Positions 18,652 through 28,568 of a DNA stretch of 64,000 bases are shown piece after piece. Each line of letters starts with the position of its first letter. Position 1 is the stretch's first letter. The position numbers and the translations under genes are program-made. The DNA lies in assembly GCF_000805455.1 (NCBI RefSeq), contig NZ_JSUS01000064.1, forward strand, positions 248,001 to 312,000, given 5' to 3'. Origin of the DNA: Acinetobacter sp. A47 (GTDB lineage: Bacteria; Pseudomonadota; Gammaproteobacteria; Pseudomonadales; Moraxellaceae). The notes under the pieces were generated by a model. It worked only from the letters and a program-made list of their open reading frames with translations. It was not told the DNA's origin and did not search any database.

Positions 18652-19350
18652 AGTGTGTTCTCAGCAACAAAGTACGGATCAGAACAAGAAATTAGTCAGG
18701 TAATTTTTGTTCTTGTTTTTTTAAATATATTTTTTTCATCTTTAACATAGCGCTGTGTTTGTGTGATGTAAATCACACATTTATTTGTTTTGTTGATTTG
18801 ATTTGCGATAAAACTATTGTGTTTAATAAAAAAAGATTGATGCAAAAATAAATAGTTGTGCTGAGTAGGCTGGATTAATGACGATAAAAAAAAGTGGACA
18901 ATTCTTATTAATCGAACGTTACAGCTCAATTTGTTTGGTTGCTTTTTGTATCAAAATAATTTTCACCACAAACTGTTTTTATTTTTATTAAAGAGTAAAG
19001 CGCAAAAGAGTAAACATTTGCATGGACAGCTGACATGATTGTCTGAAGTATTAAAACCGAAGGTTCTAGTGACAGATATATAAAGGTTCTAAAATAAGCG
19101 ATCAAAAAAATAAAAGAGTAACTTGCCTGAAGAAATCCGAAGGGAGGGCATGAATCCTGATCATGAAGGAAACGATTTTATCCGGAACCCGCCACAAAAA
19201 AGATGTCAATTAATTTCAGTTGCAATAAAGTAAAAAGATAAATCGTAGATCACATCTAGCTGATTCGACGAATAAACAGTAGAATATGCGCTCTCTCATA
19301 AGTCACATGGCGGTAGGATCGTTAGACCTGCCCGTGGAGCCAAAGTCAAC
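18652..19350. other. 699-bp divergent intergenic region, adhesin / purL
   Basis: Very AT-rich next to the adhesin gene, with a perfect CRP-like palindrome at 18761-18778. Toward purL it becomes more balanced and contains two copies of AAGGTTCTA (about 19060 and 19084). I see no gene here; a 77-codon leftward frame (18696-18929) lacks any protein-like features. It must carry the promoters of both divergent genes. Confidence 0.5.
18761..18778. promoter_or_regulatory. Consensus CRP/Vfr-like binding site
   Basis: GTGTGATGTAAATCACAC is a perfect 18-bp palindrome containing the exact TGTGA-N6-TCACA consensus of cAMP-receptor proteins. Its centre is about 118 bp upstream of the adhesin start codon. 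A TATATT (leftward, 18724-18729) is a possible -10 box. Activation or repression cannot be told from sequence. Confidence 0.6.
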
Positions 19351-22300
19351 ATGTTTATCGTGGCCGGTGCATCAGCACATTCTTCTTTCAAGAAAGCTCA
19401 ACTCTTAAACCGTTTAGCGTCAATGAGTTCTGTTCAATCTTTTGACAGCCAGTGGGTTTATTTGTTTGATCAAGCGCTCAGCGAGCAGCAACATCAATCG
19501 GCATTACAACTTTTAAACGATGGTCAATCTTTTCAACTTCGCCAAGCTGCGAGTGATGAAATCCAGATTTTGGTGACACCACGTGTCGGCACAATCTCGC
19601 CGTGGTCATCCAAGGCAACAGATATTTTCAAGAACTGTAATACGCCGGTGCACCGTTTGGAACGTGGAATCCTGTTTACCTTAAAAGGGATAAAAGAAAT
19701 TTCCAATGAGGTCAAACTGGCGTTACATGACCGTATGACAGAGAATGTTTTTGCCCAAATTGAAGATGCAAAAGCATTATTTTCGGAAACCGCCCCGAAA
19801 CCGTTGAACTCAATTGATATTCTGGGTCAGGGTAAAGCAGCATTAGTCAAAGCCAACAATGAGTTTGGCTTTGCTTTATCTGAACAGGAAATTGATTACC
19901 TTACCGAAGCCTTTACCAAGCTGGGACGTAATCCAAACGACATCGAGCTGATGATGTTTGCACAGGCAAACTCTGAACACTGCCGTCACAAAATCTTTGG
20001 TTCGGAATGGACGATCGATGGCGAGAAACAGCCATTATCCTTGTTCCAGATGATCAAGAATACCTATAAAGAATCGCCAACCGATGTGTTATCGGCATAT
20101 AAAGATAATGCCTCTGTGATCGTGGGATATGACACCATGCGTTTTTATCCGAAAGCGGATGAAAACGGTCACTTTGTTTATAAATACAAGAGCCAGGCTG
20201 CTCACATTTTAATGAAGGTGGAAACCCATAACCATCCAACAGCCATTTCTCCATTTGCAGGGGCGGCAACCGGTTCGGGCGGTGAAATCCGTGATGAAGG
20301 TGCAACCGGCCGTGGTGGTAAACCAAAAGCAGGCTTAACCGGCTTTACCGTTTCTAACCTGAATATTCCTGGCTTTGAACAGCCTTGGGAAGAAAACTAC
20401 GGTAAACCTTCACGTATGGCATCACCATTACAGATCATGATTGAAGGTCCATTGGGTGGTGCTGCGTTTAACAACGAATTCGGTCGTCCTGCATTAAATG
20501 GTTATTTCCGTACTTTTGAACAGAATGTCAATGGTGAAGTGAAAGGCTTCCATAAGCCAATCATGATTGCAGGCGGTTACGGTAACATTCGTCCTGACCA
20601 TGTCGAAAAAGATGCAATCCAGCCGGGTGATCTGCTCATTGTATTGGGTGGCCCGGCCATGTTGATCGGCCTTGGCGGTGGCGCAGCGTCTTCTGTAGAC
20701 AGCGGTACCATGGGTGAAAGCTTGGATTTTGCTTCTGTACAACGTGAAAACCCGGAAATGGAACGTCGTTGTCAGGAAGTGATTGATACCTGCTGGCGTC
20801 TGGAAGACTTTAACCCGATTGTCTCTATTCATGACGTGGGTGCAGGCGGTTTATCCAATGCCATGCCTGAGCTTGTAAACGATCATGAGCTGGGTGCGGT
20901 TCTTAACCTGCGTAAGATTCCGTCTTTAGAGCCGGGTATGAGCCCGATGGAAATCTGGTCAAACGAAGCACAAGAGCGTTATGTTCTTGCAATCCGTCCA
21001 GAATCTTTAGAACAGTTTGAAGAAATCTGTGCACGTGAGCGTTGTCCGTTTGCAGTACTGGGTGAAGCGACTGAAGCACGTCATTTGACTGTTGAAGATC
21101 CTTTGTTTGACAACAATGCAGTCGACATTCCGATGCAGGTGATGTTGGGTGGTACGCCACGTATGCAACGTTCGTATGAAACGATTGAACGTACTGGCAA
21201 TGACTTTGATGCAGCAAAAGTTGATTTGAAAGATGCGATCTTCCGTGTATTGAAAAATCCGACTGTTGCATCTAAGTCGTTCCTGATCACCATTGGTGAC
21301 CGTTCGATTACTGGTATGGTTGCACGTGACCAGATGGTGGGTCGCTGGCAGGTACCTGTTGCCGATGCAGCCGTGACGACTACCAGCTTACAAGGTTTCA
21401 CTGGTGAAGCCATGGCAATGGGCGAACGTCCACCAGTGGCTTTGTTGAATCCTGCTGCATCTGCACGTTTAGCGGTTGCGGAAGCGATTACCAACATTGC
21501 CTGTGCCAACATCGAACAAATCAGCGATATCAAGCTTTCGGCAAACTGGATGGCAGCGGCAGGTCAAAAAGGTGAAGACCAAGCCTTGTTTGAAGGTGTC
21601 AAAGCGATTGGTATGGAAATGTGTCCTGCTCTAGGCATCGCAATTCCAGTCGGTAAAGATTCACTTTCAATGCGTACAACGTGGAACGATGGTGAAGAGA
21701 AAGCAGTAACTTCACCAATGACCGGTGTCATTACCGCTTTTGCGCCTGTACTGGATGTACGTAAAACCTTAACGCCTGAATTGAAAAATCTGGCTGACTC
21801 TGTGCTGGTGCGTATTGACCTATCTAAAGGACAGTTCCGTTTAGGTGGTTCGATCTTGGCGCAGGTATATAAAGCCATTGGTTCAGTGACACCTGATGTC
21901 GATAGTTTTGATGACTTCAAAGCATTCTTTGCCTTGATTCAAGACTGGAACAACCGTGGTGTGATCAAGGCTTACCATGACATCGGTGATGGTGGTTTAC
22001 TGGCGACTGTTGCTGAAATGATGTTTGCTTCACGCTTGGGTGTCGCTTTAGAAAACCAAACCACTGAAAGCTTGTTTGCTGAAGAAATTGGTGCTGTACT
22101 GCAAATCACAGCGGCGGATTGGGCACAGTTAGAAGTTGAAGTTGCAGCCTCTAGCCTGAAAGATGCCATTGCTGTTGTCGGTCGTGTAAATAGCACGGAT
22201 CAATTGGCAGTCAATGGTTTAACGCTAGAGCGTGCTGAATTGCAACAAGCATGGGCAGAAGTATCGCATCAGATCCAACGCTTACGTGATAACGTAGAAA

Positions 22301-23181
22301 CGGCGGATCAAGAGTTTGCATTAATCGCAGATAAAAACCATAAAGGTTTGCTTGCCCAAGCAACTTATGATTTAAATGAACCTGTTGAAGCGCCGTTTAT
22401 CAATACACGTCGTCCAAACATGGCAATCTTGCGTGAGCAGGGTGTCAATGGTCATGTCGAAATGGCGGCGGCGTTTGACAAGGTCGGCTTCAATACCATC
22501 GACGTACACATGAGTGACTTGCTTGCCGGTCGTGTCAGCTTGAGCGATTTTGAAGGTCTAGTGGCATGTGGTGGCTTCTCGTATGGTGATGTCATGGGTG
22601 CTGGCGGTGGCTGGGCAAAATCGGTATTGTTCAATGCCAAGTTACGTGACCAGTTTGAGCAGTTCTTCCATCGTCAAAATACATTCAGCTTGGGCGTATG
22701 TAATGGCTGTCAAATGATGTCGCAACTTGCACCATTGATTCCGGGTGCAGAACACTGGGGCCGTTTCCACCGTAATACCTCGGAAGTGTTTGAAGCACGT
22801 GCTGTGAACGTTCGTGTAGAAAAATCGGTTTCAGTATTACTTGAAGATATGCAAGGTTCGATTTTACCAATCGCGGTTGCGCATGGTGAAGGTCGTCTGG
22901 TTGCAACTGAACAGCAACTTGCTGCTTTAAATGCCGAGAATCAGGTGATCTTGCGTTATGTAGATAGCTTGGGTAACCCAACTCAGCACTATCCGTTGAA
23001 CCCGAACGGCTCACCTGAAGCAATTACAGGCTTAACCTCTAAAGATGGTCGTGCAACGGTCATGATGCCGCATCCGGAACGTAATTTCCGTGCTTTACAG
23101 CATTCATGGAAGCCAGAAGACTGGGCTGAAGATGGTGCCTGGTTACGTATGTTCCGTAACGCACGTAAATTTATTGGTTAA
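19351..23181 (+). CDS. purL: Phosphoribosylformylglycinamidine synthase (large form)
   Basis: Converts FGAR, glutamine and ATP to FGAM in purine synthesis, step 4. The 1276-residue protein is the large single-chain form of gammaproteobacteria: N-terminal PurS-like domain (to about 140), linker, two AIRS-like halves (to about 960) and a C-terminal class I glutamine amidotransferase. The amidotransferase triad is visible: Cys1117 in GVCNGCQMM, with His1241 and Glu1243 in PHPERNF. The ATP-site segment [14 protein letters not shown] lies near residue 290. The ATG is preceded by GGAG with a long spacer. Monocistronic with a strong terminator. Confidence 0.97.
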   Translation: MFIVAGASAHSSFKKAQLLNRLASMSSVQSFDSQWVYLFDQALSEQQHQSALQLLNDGQSFQLRQAASDEIQILVTPRVGTISPWSSKATDIFKNCNTPVHRLERGILFTLKGIKEISNEVKLALHDRMTENVFAQIEDAKALFSETAPKPLNSIDILGQGKAALVKANNEFGFALSEQEIDYLTEAFTKLGRNPNDIELMMFAQANSEHCRHKIFGSEWTIDGEKQPLSLFQMIKNTYKESPTDVLSAYKDNASVIVGYDTMRFYPKADENGHFVYKYKSQAAHILMKVETHNHPTAISPFAGAATGSGGEIRDEGATGRGGKPKAGLTGFTVSNLNIPGFEQPWEENYGKPSRMASPLQIMIEGPLGGAAFNNEFGRPALNGYFRTFEQNVNGEVKGFHKPIMIAGGYGNIRPDHVEKDAIQPGDLLIVLGGPAMLIGLGGGAASSVDSGTMGESLDFASVQRENPEMERRCQEVIDTCWRLEDFNPIVSIHDVGAGGLSNAMPELVNDHELGAVLNLRKIPSLEPGMSPMEIWSNEAQERYVLAIRPESLEQFEEICARERCPFAVLGEATEARHLTVEDPLFDNNAVDIPMQVMLGGTPRMQRSYETIERTGNDFDAAKVDLKDAIFRVLKNPTVASKSFLITIGDRSITGMVARDQMVGRWQVPVADAAVTTTSLQGFTGEAMAMGERPPVALLNPAASARLAVAEAITNIACANIEQISDIKLSANWMAAAGQKGEDQALFEGVKAIGMEMCPALGIAIPVGKDSLSMRTTWNDGEEKAVTSPMTGVITAFAPVLDVRKTLTPELKNLADSVLVRIDLSKGQFRLGGSILAQVYKAIGSVTPDVDSFDDFKAFFALIQDWNNRGVIKAYHDIGDGGLLATVAEMMFASRLGVALENQTTESLFAEEIGAVLQITAADWAQLEVEVAASSLKDAIAVVGRVNSTDQLAVNGLTLERAELQQAWAEVSHQIQRLRDNVETADQEFALIADKNHKGLLAQATYDLNEPVEAPFINTRRPNMAILREQGVNGHVEMAAAFDKVGFNTIDVHMSDLLAGRVSLSDFEGLVACGGFSYGDVMGAGGGWAKSVLFNAKLRDQFEQFFHRQNTFSLGVCNGCQMMSQLAPLIPGAEHWGRFHRNTSEVFEARAVNVRVEKSVSVLLEDMQGSILPIAVAHGEGRLVATEQQLAALNAENQVILRYVDSLGNPTQHYPLNPNGSPEAITGLTSKDGRATVMMPHPERNFRALQHSWKPEDWAEDGAWLRMFRNARKFIG

Positions 23182-23192
23182 TCAATCCATGC

Positions 23193-23222
23193 AATAAGCC
23201 ACCGTCAGGTGGCTTATTTAAT
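23193..23222 (+). terminator. Terminator of purL
   Basis: AATAAGCCACC at 23193-23203 pairs perfectly with GGTGGCTTATT at 23208-23218 around a GTCA tetraloop, followed by a T-rich stretch. Confidence 0.88.
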
Positions 23223-23255
23223 TCCAAATACAATAACCATCAATGGACAACAAAA

Positions 23256-24464
23256 ATGAAATCAAAAATCCATTTCCATGAATTTGCACTATTGATGGCA
23301 TTACTAATGTCCATCGTCTCTTTCTCGATTGATGCGGTTTTACCTGCACTGGGTGAAATTGGAAAAGTATTTACGTTAACGAACAATAATCAGGCCCAAT
23401 GGGTGATTATTAGCATTTTCTCAGGTATGACCCTTGGTCAATTGATAGCAGGACCATTGTCCGATGCGATTGGACGGAAACGGATTTTATTCACAGGTAT
23501 TGTGATCTACTTTTTAGGAAGCTTATTGTGCTATTCCACCCAAAGCTTTGAATGGTTCTTGGTCGGACGTTTTATTCAGGGTGTAGGTGTTTCCGGACCT
23601 TATGTCGCTTCAATTTCGATTGTGCGGGATAAGTATAGCGGCGCACAAATGGCGCGCATCATGTCTCTGATCATGATGGTATTTATGGTCGCGCCTGCGA
23701 TTGCGCCGAGTCTGGGACAACTGATTATTCATTTCTTTGGCTGGCGTGATATTTTTGTGTTGTATATGGTCTATGCCACGGTTGTGGGAGCATGGGTCGC
23801 GTTACGACTGGAAGAAACGCTGATTCCTGAAAATCGGTTGCCGATGCGAGTACAAGCTTTTAAGGATGGCTTTAAAGAAGTGGTGAGCAATAAAACCACC
23901 ATGAGTTATCTGCTCTGTGCAGGTTTCTGTTTTGGCGGTTTTATTGGCTACCTGGGCACTTCACAACAAATCTTTATGCAGCAATTCGGTAAAACAGGTC
24001 AGGAGTTTAGTGCCTACTTTGCACTATTGGCAGGCGTAATGGGGATTGCGTCTTTTACCAATTCTCGAATCGTGATGAAGTTTGGGATGCGTCCGATTTG
24101 TATTTATGGCTTTCTTGGCCTGTGTTTAATTTCATTGGTATTTTTGATCATCCAACTTGCGGATGTAACCGTTTCATTCTGGATGTTTATGTTGTATGCC
24201 TGCATTCTGTTTTTATTGTTTGGTACGTTGTTTGGAAATCTGAATGCGATTGCCATGGAACCGATGGGGCATGTTGCGGGTATGGCTTCGGCGATTATTG
24301 GGGCATCTTCATCTGTACTGTCTTTAATACTCGCTTCGATCATTGGGCAGCTGTATAACGGCACCTTGATTCCGATGGCCAGTGGTTTTGTGATTTTGTG
24401 TGGTTTGGCATTTGCGATGACACTGTATGAGAAAAGACAGTTGAAAAATTTGAGTGCTGAGTAG
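23256..24464 (+). CDS. Bcr/CflA-type MFS multidrug exporter
   Basis: Proton-driven major facilitator of the inner membrane, likely exporting drugs or small metabolites. The 402-residue protein has 12 predicted membrane helices. The MFS motif A variant between TM2 and TM3 is clear (GQLIAGPLSDAIGRKRIL, about 68-85). The helix-4/5 region RFIQGVGVSGPYVASISIVRD matches Bcr/CflA (DHA1) exporters. It is a single gene after the purL terminator. Substrate cannot be predicted from sequence. Confidence 0.88.
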   Translation: MKSKIHFHEFALLMALLMSIVSFSIDAVLPALGEIGKVFTLTNNNQAQWVIISIFSGMTLGQLIAGPLSDAIGRKRILFTGIVIYFLGSLLCYSTQSFEWFLVGRFIQGVGVSGPYVASISIVRDKYSGAQMARIMSLIMMVFMVAPAIAPSLGQLIIHFFGWRDIFVLYMVYATVVGAWVALRLEETLIPENRLPMRVQAFKDGFKEVVSNKTTMSYLLCAGFCFGGFIGYLGTSQQIFMQQFGKTGQEFSAYFALLAGVMGIASFTNSRIVMKFGMRPICIYGFLGLCLISLVFLIIQLADVTVSFWMFMLYACILFLLFGTLFGNLNAIAMEPMGHVAGMASAIIGASSSVLSLILASIIGQLYNGTLIPMASGFVILCGLAFAMTLYEKRQLKNLSAE

Positions 24465-24544
24465 TTAGATCGATAAGATATACATGATTCTCTTTGTCAG
24501 GATAACCTGGGTTAGATTTTGAGTTCTTTTGGGTTTCTTTTAAG

Positions 24545-25138
24545 TCATAACCCATCTTCTCTTGATGAAAGCCAGTCTTTATATTTGTCTCTTAAAGCAT
24601 TTCTTTTCGCCGTATCAAAGATAATAAAATCAATGCCACCATCATAAGGTGCAACGATTATGTTTTGCTCAAAAGAAACCATAAAAGCCTTTAATTCATC
24701 ATCAGCGATTTTTTTCAATAAGTCATCATGTTGATTGGTTTGCCAAGTTACTTCGACGCTATATGGTCTAAAGAAATAATCCTCATCCTCTTCATCATAA
24801 TATTCAGGATTGGCTTGTGTTAAGTTGATTTCCTGCTCTAAATGGAATTGGTATTTGAGCATAAAGGCAGGATCATAAACTTTCTTGTTTCTGCTCAATG
24901 TGAAGTAATGGCCTGAAACAATAAAAATAGAAGTGTCAGTACCGAAGCAGTCTGTAATGATTCTATTCTGCCGATCTAGCAATAATGCATATTCTGCAGC
25001 CGTATCTGCATATCTTTTTGACTTGGGTAGGCTATGGATCCTAAACCAAAATTGTGGAAAATCTTGGATTAAATAATGAGAAATTGGAAGTTTGTTGGGA
25101 TAATAAAAATCCCATTGTGATTGGAAAGAGTGAGCCAT
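24545..25138 (-). CDS. Hypothetical protein, possibly DUF3885-like
   Basis: A 197-residue soluble protein without signal peptide or membrane segment. The N-terminal part WFRIHSLPKSKRYADTAAEY followed by LLDRQNRIITDCFG resembles what I remember of DUF3885 proteins, but this is from memory and not a confirmed match. It is rich in aromatic and acidic residues (YYDEEDEDYFF near 115). It ends at 24545, convergent with the MFS gene. Its AT content looks higher than that of its neighbours, which may mean an accessory gene. Function unknown. Confidence 0.75.
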   Translation of the reverse strand: MAHSFQSQWDFYYPNKLPISHYLIQDFPQFWFRIHSLPKSKRYADTAAEYALLLDRQNRIITDCFGTDTSIFIVSGHYFTLSRNKKVYDPAFMLKYQFHLEQEINLTQANPEYYDEEDEDYFFRPYSVEVTWQTNQHDDLLKKIADDELKAFMVSFEQNIIVAPYDGGIDFIIFDTAKRNALRDKYKDWLSSREDGL

Positions 25139-25291
25139 ATTAATTTATAAAAATTTATTTTATTTTAATTAGATAGAAAGATAAATCTAGAGATTAGGGT
25201 TGTTTTATTGAATCACTTATAAAAACTTTTACAGAGTTGGTTTAATGCTTGCTTCTTATATTTCAACAATCATAACATAGGCGAGAACCGC

Positions 25292-25423
25292 ATGATGAAA
25301 AATGAAAACTATTTAAGAACAAGCTATTCAAAAGACAAAGGCTGGTTTTGGTTTGGCTTCACGGTGTTTATTCAATTGCTGTTTATTGCGGTAAGTTATC
25401 TCATGATTAATCTTCCACTTTGA
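25292..25423 (+). CDS. Possible small membrane protein (43 aa)
   Basis: A short reading frame beginning ATG ATG, with GGCGAG about 6-11 nt upstream as a weak ribosome-binding site. The product has a charged N-terminus (MMKNENYLRTSYSKDKG), a single hydrophobic helix at about 18-40 rich in Trp and Phe, and stops after LPL. The composition is that of a real single-pass small protein. Nothing else occupies this stretch between two annotated genes. No family recognised. Confidence 0.5.
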   Translation: MMKNENYLRTSYSKDKGWFWFGFTVFIQLLFIAVSYLMINLPL

Positions 25424-25485
25424 TTGTTTAGCTCTTATACCGTTATGATTGAAGCTAGATTGATTTCAATTTGAGCCATTTTACG

Positions 25486-25800
25486 ATGTTAAAACTGATT
25501 TATTACGTGCCTGAATCTCATCTGGCAGCGACCAAACAGGCGATTTTTAATGCCGGGGCAGGTGGTATTGGAAACTATGAACACTGTGCTTGGCAAGTCA
25601 AAGGCATCGGGCAATTTAAGCCCGTTAAAGGTGCCAATCCGTTCTTAGGGCAACTGGATGAGTTAGAGCAGCTCGACGAATGGCGAGTTGAAACCATTGT
25701 TGCAAAAGACAAGGCCAGGGCGGTGGCAAAAGCTTTAAAGGCAAGCCATCCCTATGAAGAACCGGCCTTTGAGTTTATCCAGATTTTAGATATTCAATAA
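25486..25800 (+). CDS. Nif3/YqfO C-terminal-like (CutA-like fold) protein
   Basis: A 104-residue protein beginning MLKLIYYVPESHLAATKQAI, with GAGGIGNYEHCAWQ in the middle and SHPYEEPAFEF near the end. These are the marks of the small domain found inserted in YqfO/NIF3-family proteins and also as a stand-alone protein. It has a ferredoxin-like, CutA/PII-type fold in known relatives; function is unresolved. I chose ATG 25486 over a TTG five codons earlier, because the conserved family start is LKLIYYVP. Confidence 0.85.
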   Translation: MLKLIYYVPESHLAATKQAIFNAGAGGIGNYEHCAWQVKGIGQFKPVKGANPFLGQLDELEQLDEWRVETIVAKDKARAVAKALKASHPYEEPAFEFIQILDIQ

Positions 25801-25806
25801 GCTTTA

Positions 25807-26949
25807 TTATTTATCAGGCATTGTGCTTTGAATTAAACGGGCGATATCGGTTGTGCGTGCACAGATCAACTCTGCTGCATTTTTACAGGCTTGCTCTAGA
25901 CTGCTTGGGCCGGAAGTCAAAGAAAAGGCAGCGGTAATACCATGTTGGTATAAAGCCTGATAGTTTTGCCCAAGCGTTCCTGCAATCACAATCACAGGGA
26001 TATTGGTAGCTTGTGCGATTTTGGCGACACCGAAAGGGGTTTTGCCATTTAAGGTTTGTTGGTCAAGTTTACCTTCGCCAGTAATTACCCAATCTGCCCC
26101 CTGAACTTTGTCAGCAAGCTGGTTCAGTTCTGCAATGACTTCGACACCTGATCGAAACCCGGCCTTTAAGAAGGTTTTAGCTGCAAAGCCTACTCCACCC
26201 GCAGCACCGGCACCCGCCTCATGGCGTTGATCACAGCCAAAGTGTTGAGCGGTAATGTCGGCAAAATGTGATAATGCCTGATCGAGTTCAAGGACCTGAC
26301 TGGGTGAAGCGCCTTTTTGTGGGCCAAAGATATGCGAAGCACCATTTATTCCGCAAAGTGGATTGGTGACATCTGCGGCCAATAAAAATTGAGTTTGGTG
26401 AATACGTGGGTCAAAATTTTCCAGATCAATCTGTGCCAGGTCTTGCAGGGCAAGACCACCAGCAGGCAGGACTTGATGATCTGCATCCAGAAATCTGGCA
26501 CCTAATGCATTGAGTAAGCCAGTACCTGCATCATTGGTTGCGCTACCACCAATCGTCAGAATAATTTGCTTGGCGCCCGCATCCAAAGCAGCAAGGATTA
26601 GCTCACCTGTACCAAAAGTACTGCTGATACAGGCATTACGTTGTGAAGGTTTGAGTAACTGGATACCACTGGCTTGTGCCATTTCAATAATGGCGGTCTT
26701 TTTAGCTTCTATCCAGCCCCATTTTGCCAGTACCGATTCACCAAGTGGGCCTTGTACCTGCTGTTCACGCCATTGACCCGAACATGCCGCCAAAACTGCG
26801 TCAATGGTTCCTTCACCACCATCTGCCATCGGGCATTGAATGATTTCTGCATCAGGAAAGACCTGTTGCCAGCCCGAAGCAATCGCTTCTGCTACATGCT
26901 GGGCAGACAAGCTGTCTTTAAATGAATCAGGGGCAATGACGACTTTCAT
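25807..26949 (-). CDS. garK: Glycerate kinase (GarK/GlxK family)
   Basis: Phosphorylates D-glycerate, to 2-phosphoglycerate in the E. coli GarK/GlxK type, feeding glycolysis. The 380-residue length and N-terminus MKVVIAPDSFKDSLSA followed by PMADGGEGT are diagnostic of this family. Further conserved blocks are GGSATNDAGTGLL and WVITGEGKLDQQTLNGKTP. No glyoxylate or tartronate genes lie beside it, so the source of glycerate is not evident. It converges on the Nif3-like gene with a 6-nt gap. Confidence 0.93.
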   Translation of the reverse strand: MKVVIAPDSFKDSLSAQHVAEAIASGWQQVFPDAEIIQCPMADGGEGTIDAVLAACSGQWREQQVQGPLGESVLAKWGWIEAKKTAIIEMAQASGIQLLKPSQRNACISSTFGTGELILAALDAGAKQIILTIGGSATNDAGTGLLNALGARFLDADHQVLPAGGLALQDLAQIDLENFDPRIHQTQFLLAADVTNPLCGINGASHIFGPQKGASPSQVLELDQALSHFADITAQHFGCDQRHEAGAGAAGGVGFAAKTFLKAGFRSGVEVIAELNQLADKVQGADWVITGEGKLDQQTLNGKTPFGVAKIAQATNIPVIVIAGTLGQNYQALYQHGITAAFSLTSGPSSLEQACKNAAELICARTTDIARLIQSTMPDK

Positions 26950-27022
26950 AGTTTTAAAATTTGGTTTTAATCTGAGTCGAGCTTAGACGGTCTGCCCGTA
27001 AATATCCAGATTGGAAAAAATA

Positions 27023-27057
27023 AAAAACCACTTAACTTTTGGAGTTAAGTGGTTTTT
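27023..27057 (-). terminator. Strong bidirectional-type terminator after the crotonase gene
   Basis: A 15-bp stem (arms 27023-27037 and 27043-27057) with a 5-nt loop, flanked by A and T runs. It ends the crotonase transcript before the garK promoter region. Confidence 0.88.
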
Positions 27058-27075
27058 GAATGATTTACAGCATGA

Positions 27076-27876
27076 TTAATTGAACTGGGAAAAATCAGGC
27101 TTACGCTTTTGCATAAAGGCTTGTACCGCTTCCATCATTTCAGGAGAGCGTACACGTTGCATAAAGATTTCAGCTTCATCATCAACACACTGAATGATTT
27201 CAGCCAGGTCCTGTTTCATCAGTGCTTTAGTTTGTTTGATTGAAGCCAATGGCAGCGCAGCTAAATGTTGTGCTGTTTGCTGTGCAGTGGCATAGACATC
27301 TTCAACCACATCATTGACCAGATTGGCTTTTACCGCCGTTGCTGCATCAAATTTTTTCGCCGTGAATAATAACTCGGCGGCTTTCAGATAGCCGGCCTGT
27401 TTGACCAGCAAACGGCTAGCTGCACCTTCCGGAGACAGCCCAAGGCTGACAAATGGAATCTGGAACAGGGCCGTATTGTCTGCAAACACCAGATCGGCAT
27501 GTAATAAAATCGTAACGCCAATACCAATTGCAACCCCTTTGACTGCAATGATCAGCGGTTTTGAAAAACGGGCTGCAGCTTTTAATAACACAAATGGAGG
27601 CTGGTCGCCCGCTTTTCCTTCATGCGGCTTTTGAATAAAGCCCATAAAGTCTTTCATGTCATTACCCGCAGTAAAGTCTTGTTCTGCACCACGGAAGATC
27701 ACCACACGAACGTTTTTATCGGCATCGGCTTCATCCAGGGCTTTTGCGATCCATAGATATAGTTCGCCATACAGTGCATTTTTTGCTTCTGAACGGTTAA
27801 TGGCTAAGGTGAGTACGCCATCTTCTAAATTTGCTTGCAAATGTTGATGAGGTTGTTGAATACAGCTAAGTGTCAT
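27076..27876 (-). CDS. Enoyl-CoA hydratase/isomerase family protein
   Basis: Crotonase-fold enzyme of 266 residues acting on an acyl-CoA. The oxyanion-hole segment is FTAGNDMKDFMG (about 71-82), and the second conserved block is IAVKGVAIGIGVTILLHADLVFA, with PFVSLGLSPEGAAS after it. The glutamate in SPEGAAS is where hydratases and isomerases carry a catalytic residue. It is not next to other beta-oxidation genes, so the exact substrate is unknown. Start ATG has a spaced AAGGA-like site (about 27890). Confidence 0.9.
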   Translation of the reverse strand: MTLSCIQQPHQHLQANLEDGVLTLAINRSEAKNALYGELYLWIAKALDEADADKNVRVVIFRGAEQDFTAGNDMKDFMGFIQKPHEGKAGDQPPFVLLKAAARFSKPLIIAVKGVAIGIGVTILLHADLVFADNTALFQIPFVSLGLSPEGAASRLLVKQAGYLKAAELLFTAKKFDAATAVKANLVNDVVEDVYATAQQTAQHLAALPLASIKQTKALMKQDLAEIIQCVDDEAEIFMQRVRSPEMMEAVQAFMQKRKPDFSQFN

Positions 27877-27982
27877 CGTACTATCCTTGCTTTAATCCAG
27901 ATTGATGTTAAGTGCACTCATTATGTCGCATATTTACCAGAATGGCACAACTGATGAGTTCACAAAAAGTGAAATTAAGCCT

Positions 27983-28555
27983 ATGTACACATTTGACTAT
28001 CTTGTTTTTATTGGACGCTTCCAGCCATTTCATCTGGCACATATGCAAACCATTGAAATTGCGTTACAACAAAGTCAAAACGTGATTCTGGCTTTAGGTT
28101 CGGCTCAACCGGAACGTAACATCAAAAATCCGTTTCTGGCGGTTGAACGTGAACAGATGATTCTGGCCAATTTTCCGGAGCATGAGCAACAACGGATTCA
28201 TTTTGTTCATGTAGTTGATGTGTACAACGACGAAAAATGGGTCAAGCAGGTCAAAGATCTGGTCAATGAGGTGATACAACCGGATGCAAAAGTTGGCCTG
28301 ATTGGTCATTTTAAGGATGAATCTTCCTATTATTTACGTTTATTTCCTGAGTGGCAGATGGTAGAACTGGAGAGCCTGAAAAACTCGATTTCTGCAACGC
28401 CCATGCGTGAAGCCTATTATCGTGGGGAGATTCAAACCGAGTTTTTCCCCCAAGGCACCATACAGTTTTTAAGAGATTTCCAGCAATCGGCAGTTTATCC
28501 AAAACTACAGCAAAAATTTAAGGATAATGACCGATCCAATATTGATGAAACTTGA
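27983..28555 (+). CDS. nadM: NMN adenylyltransferase NadM (no Nudix domain)
   Basis: Joins NMN and ATP to make NAD. The 191-residue protein begins MYTFDYLVFIGRFQPFHLAH, with the nucleotidyltransferase HxxH pair at His17 and His20. A second signature, SISATPMREA, lies at about residue 135. In several bacteria NadM is fused to a Nudix domain; here the protein ends soon after the nucleotidyltransferase fold. I chose ATG 27983 because the family N-terminus starts there; in-frame ATGs at 27902 and 27923 would add 27 or 20 non-conserved residues. NadM is a known NAD-pathway enzyme in Acinetobacter. Confidence 0.88.
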   Translation: MYTFDYLVFIGRFQPFHLAHMQTIEIALQQSQNVILALGSAQPERNIKNPFLAVEREQMILANFPEHEQQRIHFVHVVDVYNDEKWVKQVKDLVNEVIQPDAKVGLIGHFKDESSYYLRLFPEWQMVELESLKNSISATPMREAYYRGEIQTEFFPQGTIQFLRDFQQSAVYPKLQQKFKDNDRSNIDET

Positions 28556-28568
28556 TCGCTTGGGGAGA

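Noticed and set aside
18696..18929. 77-codon leftward frame upstream of the adhesin
   Set aside because: No ribosome-binding site, low-complexity AT-rich composition, and it spans the CRP-like site and probable promoter.
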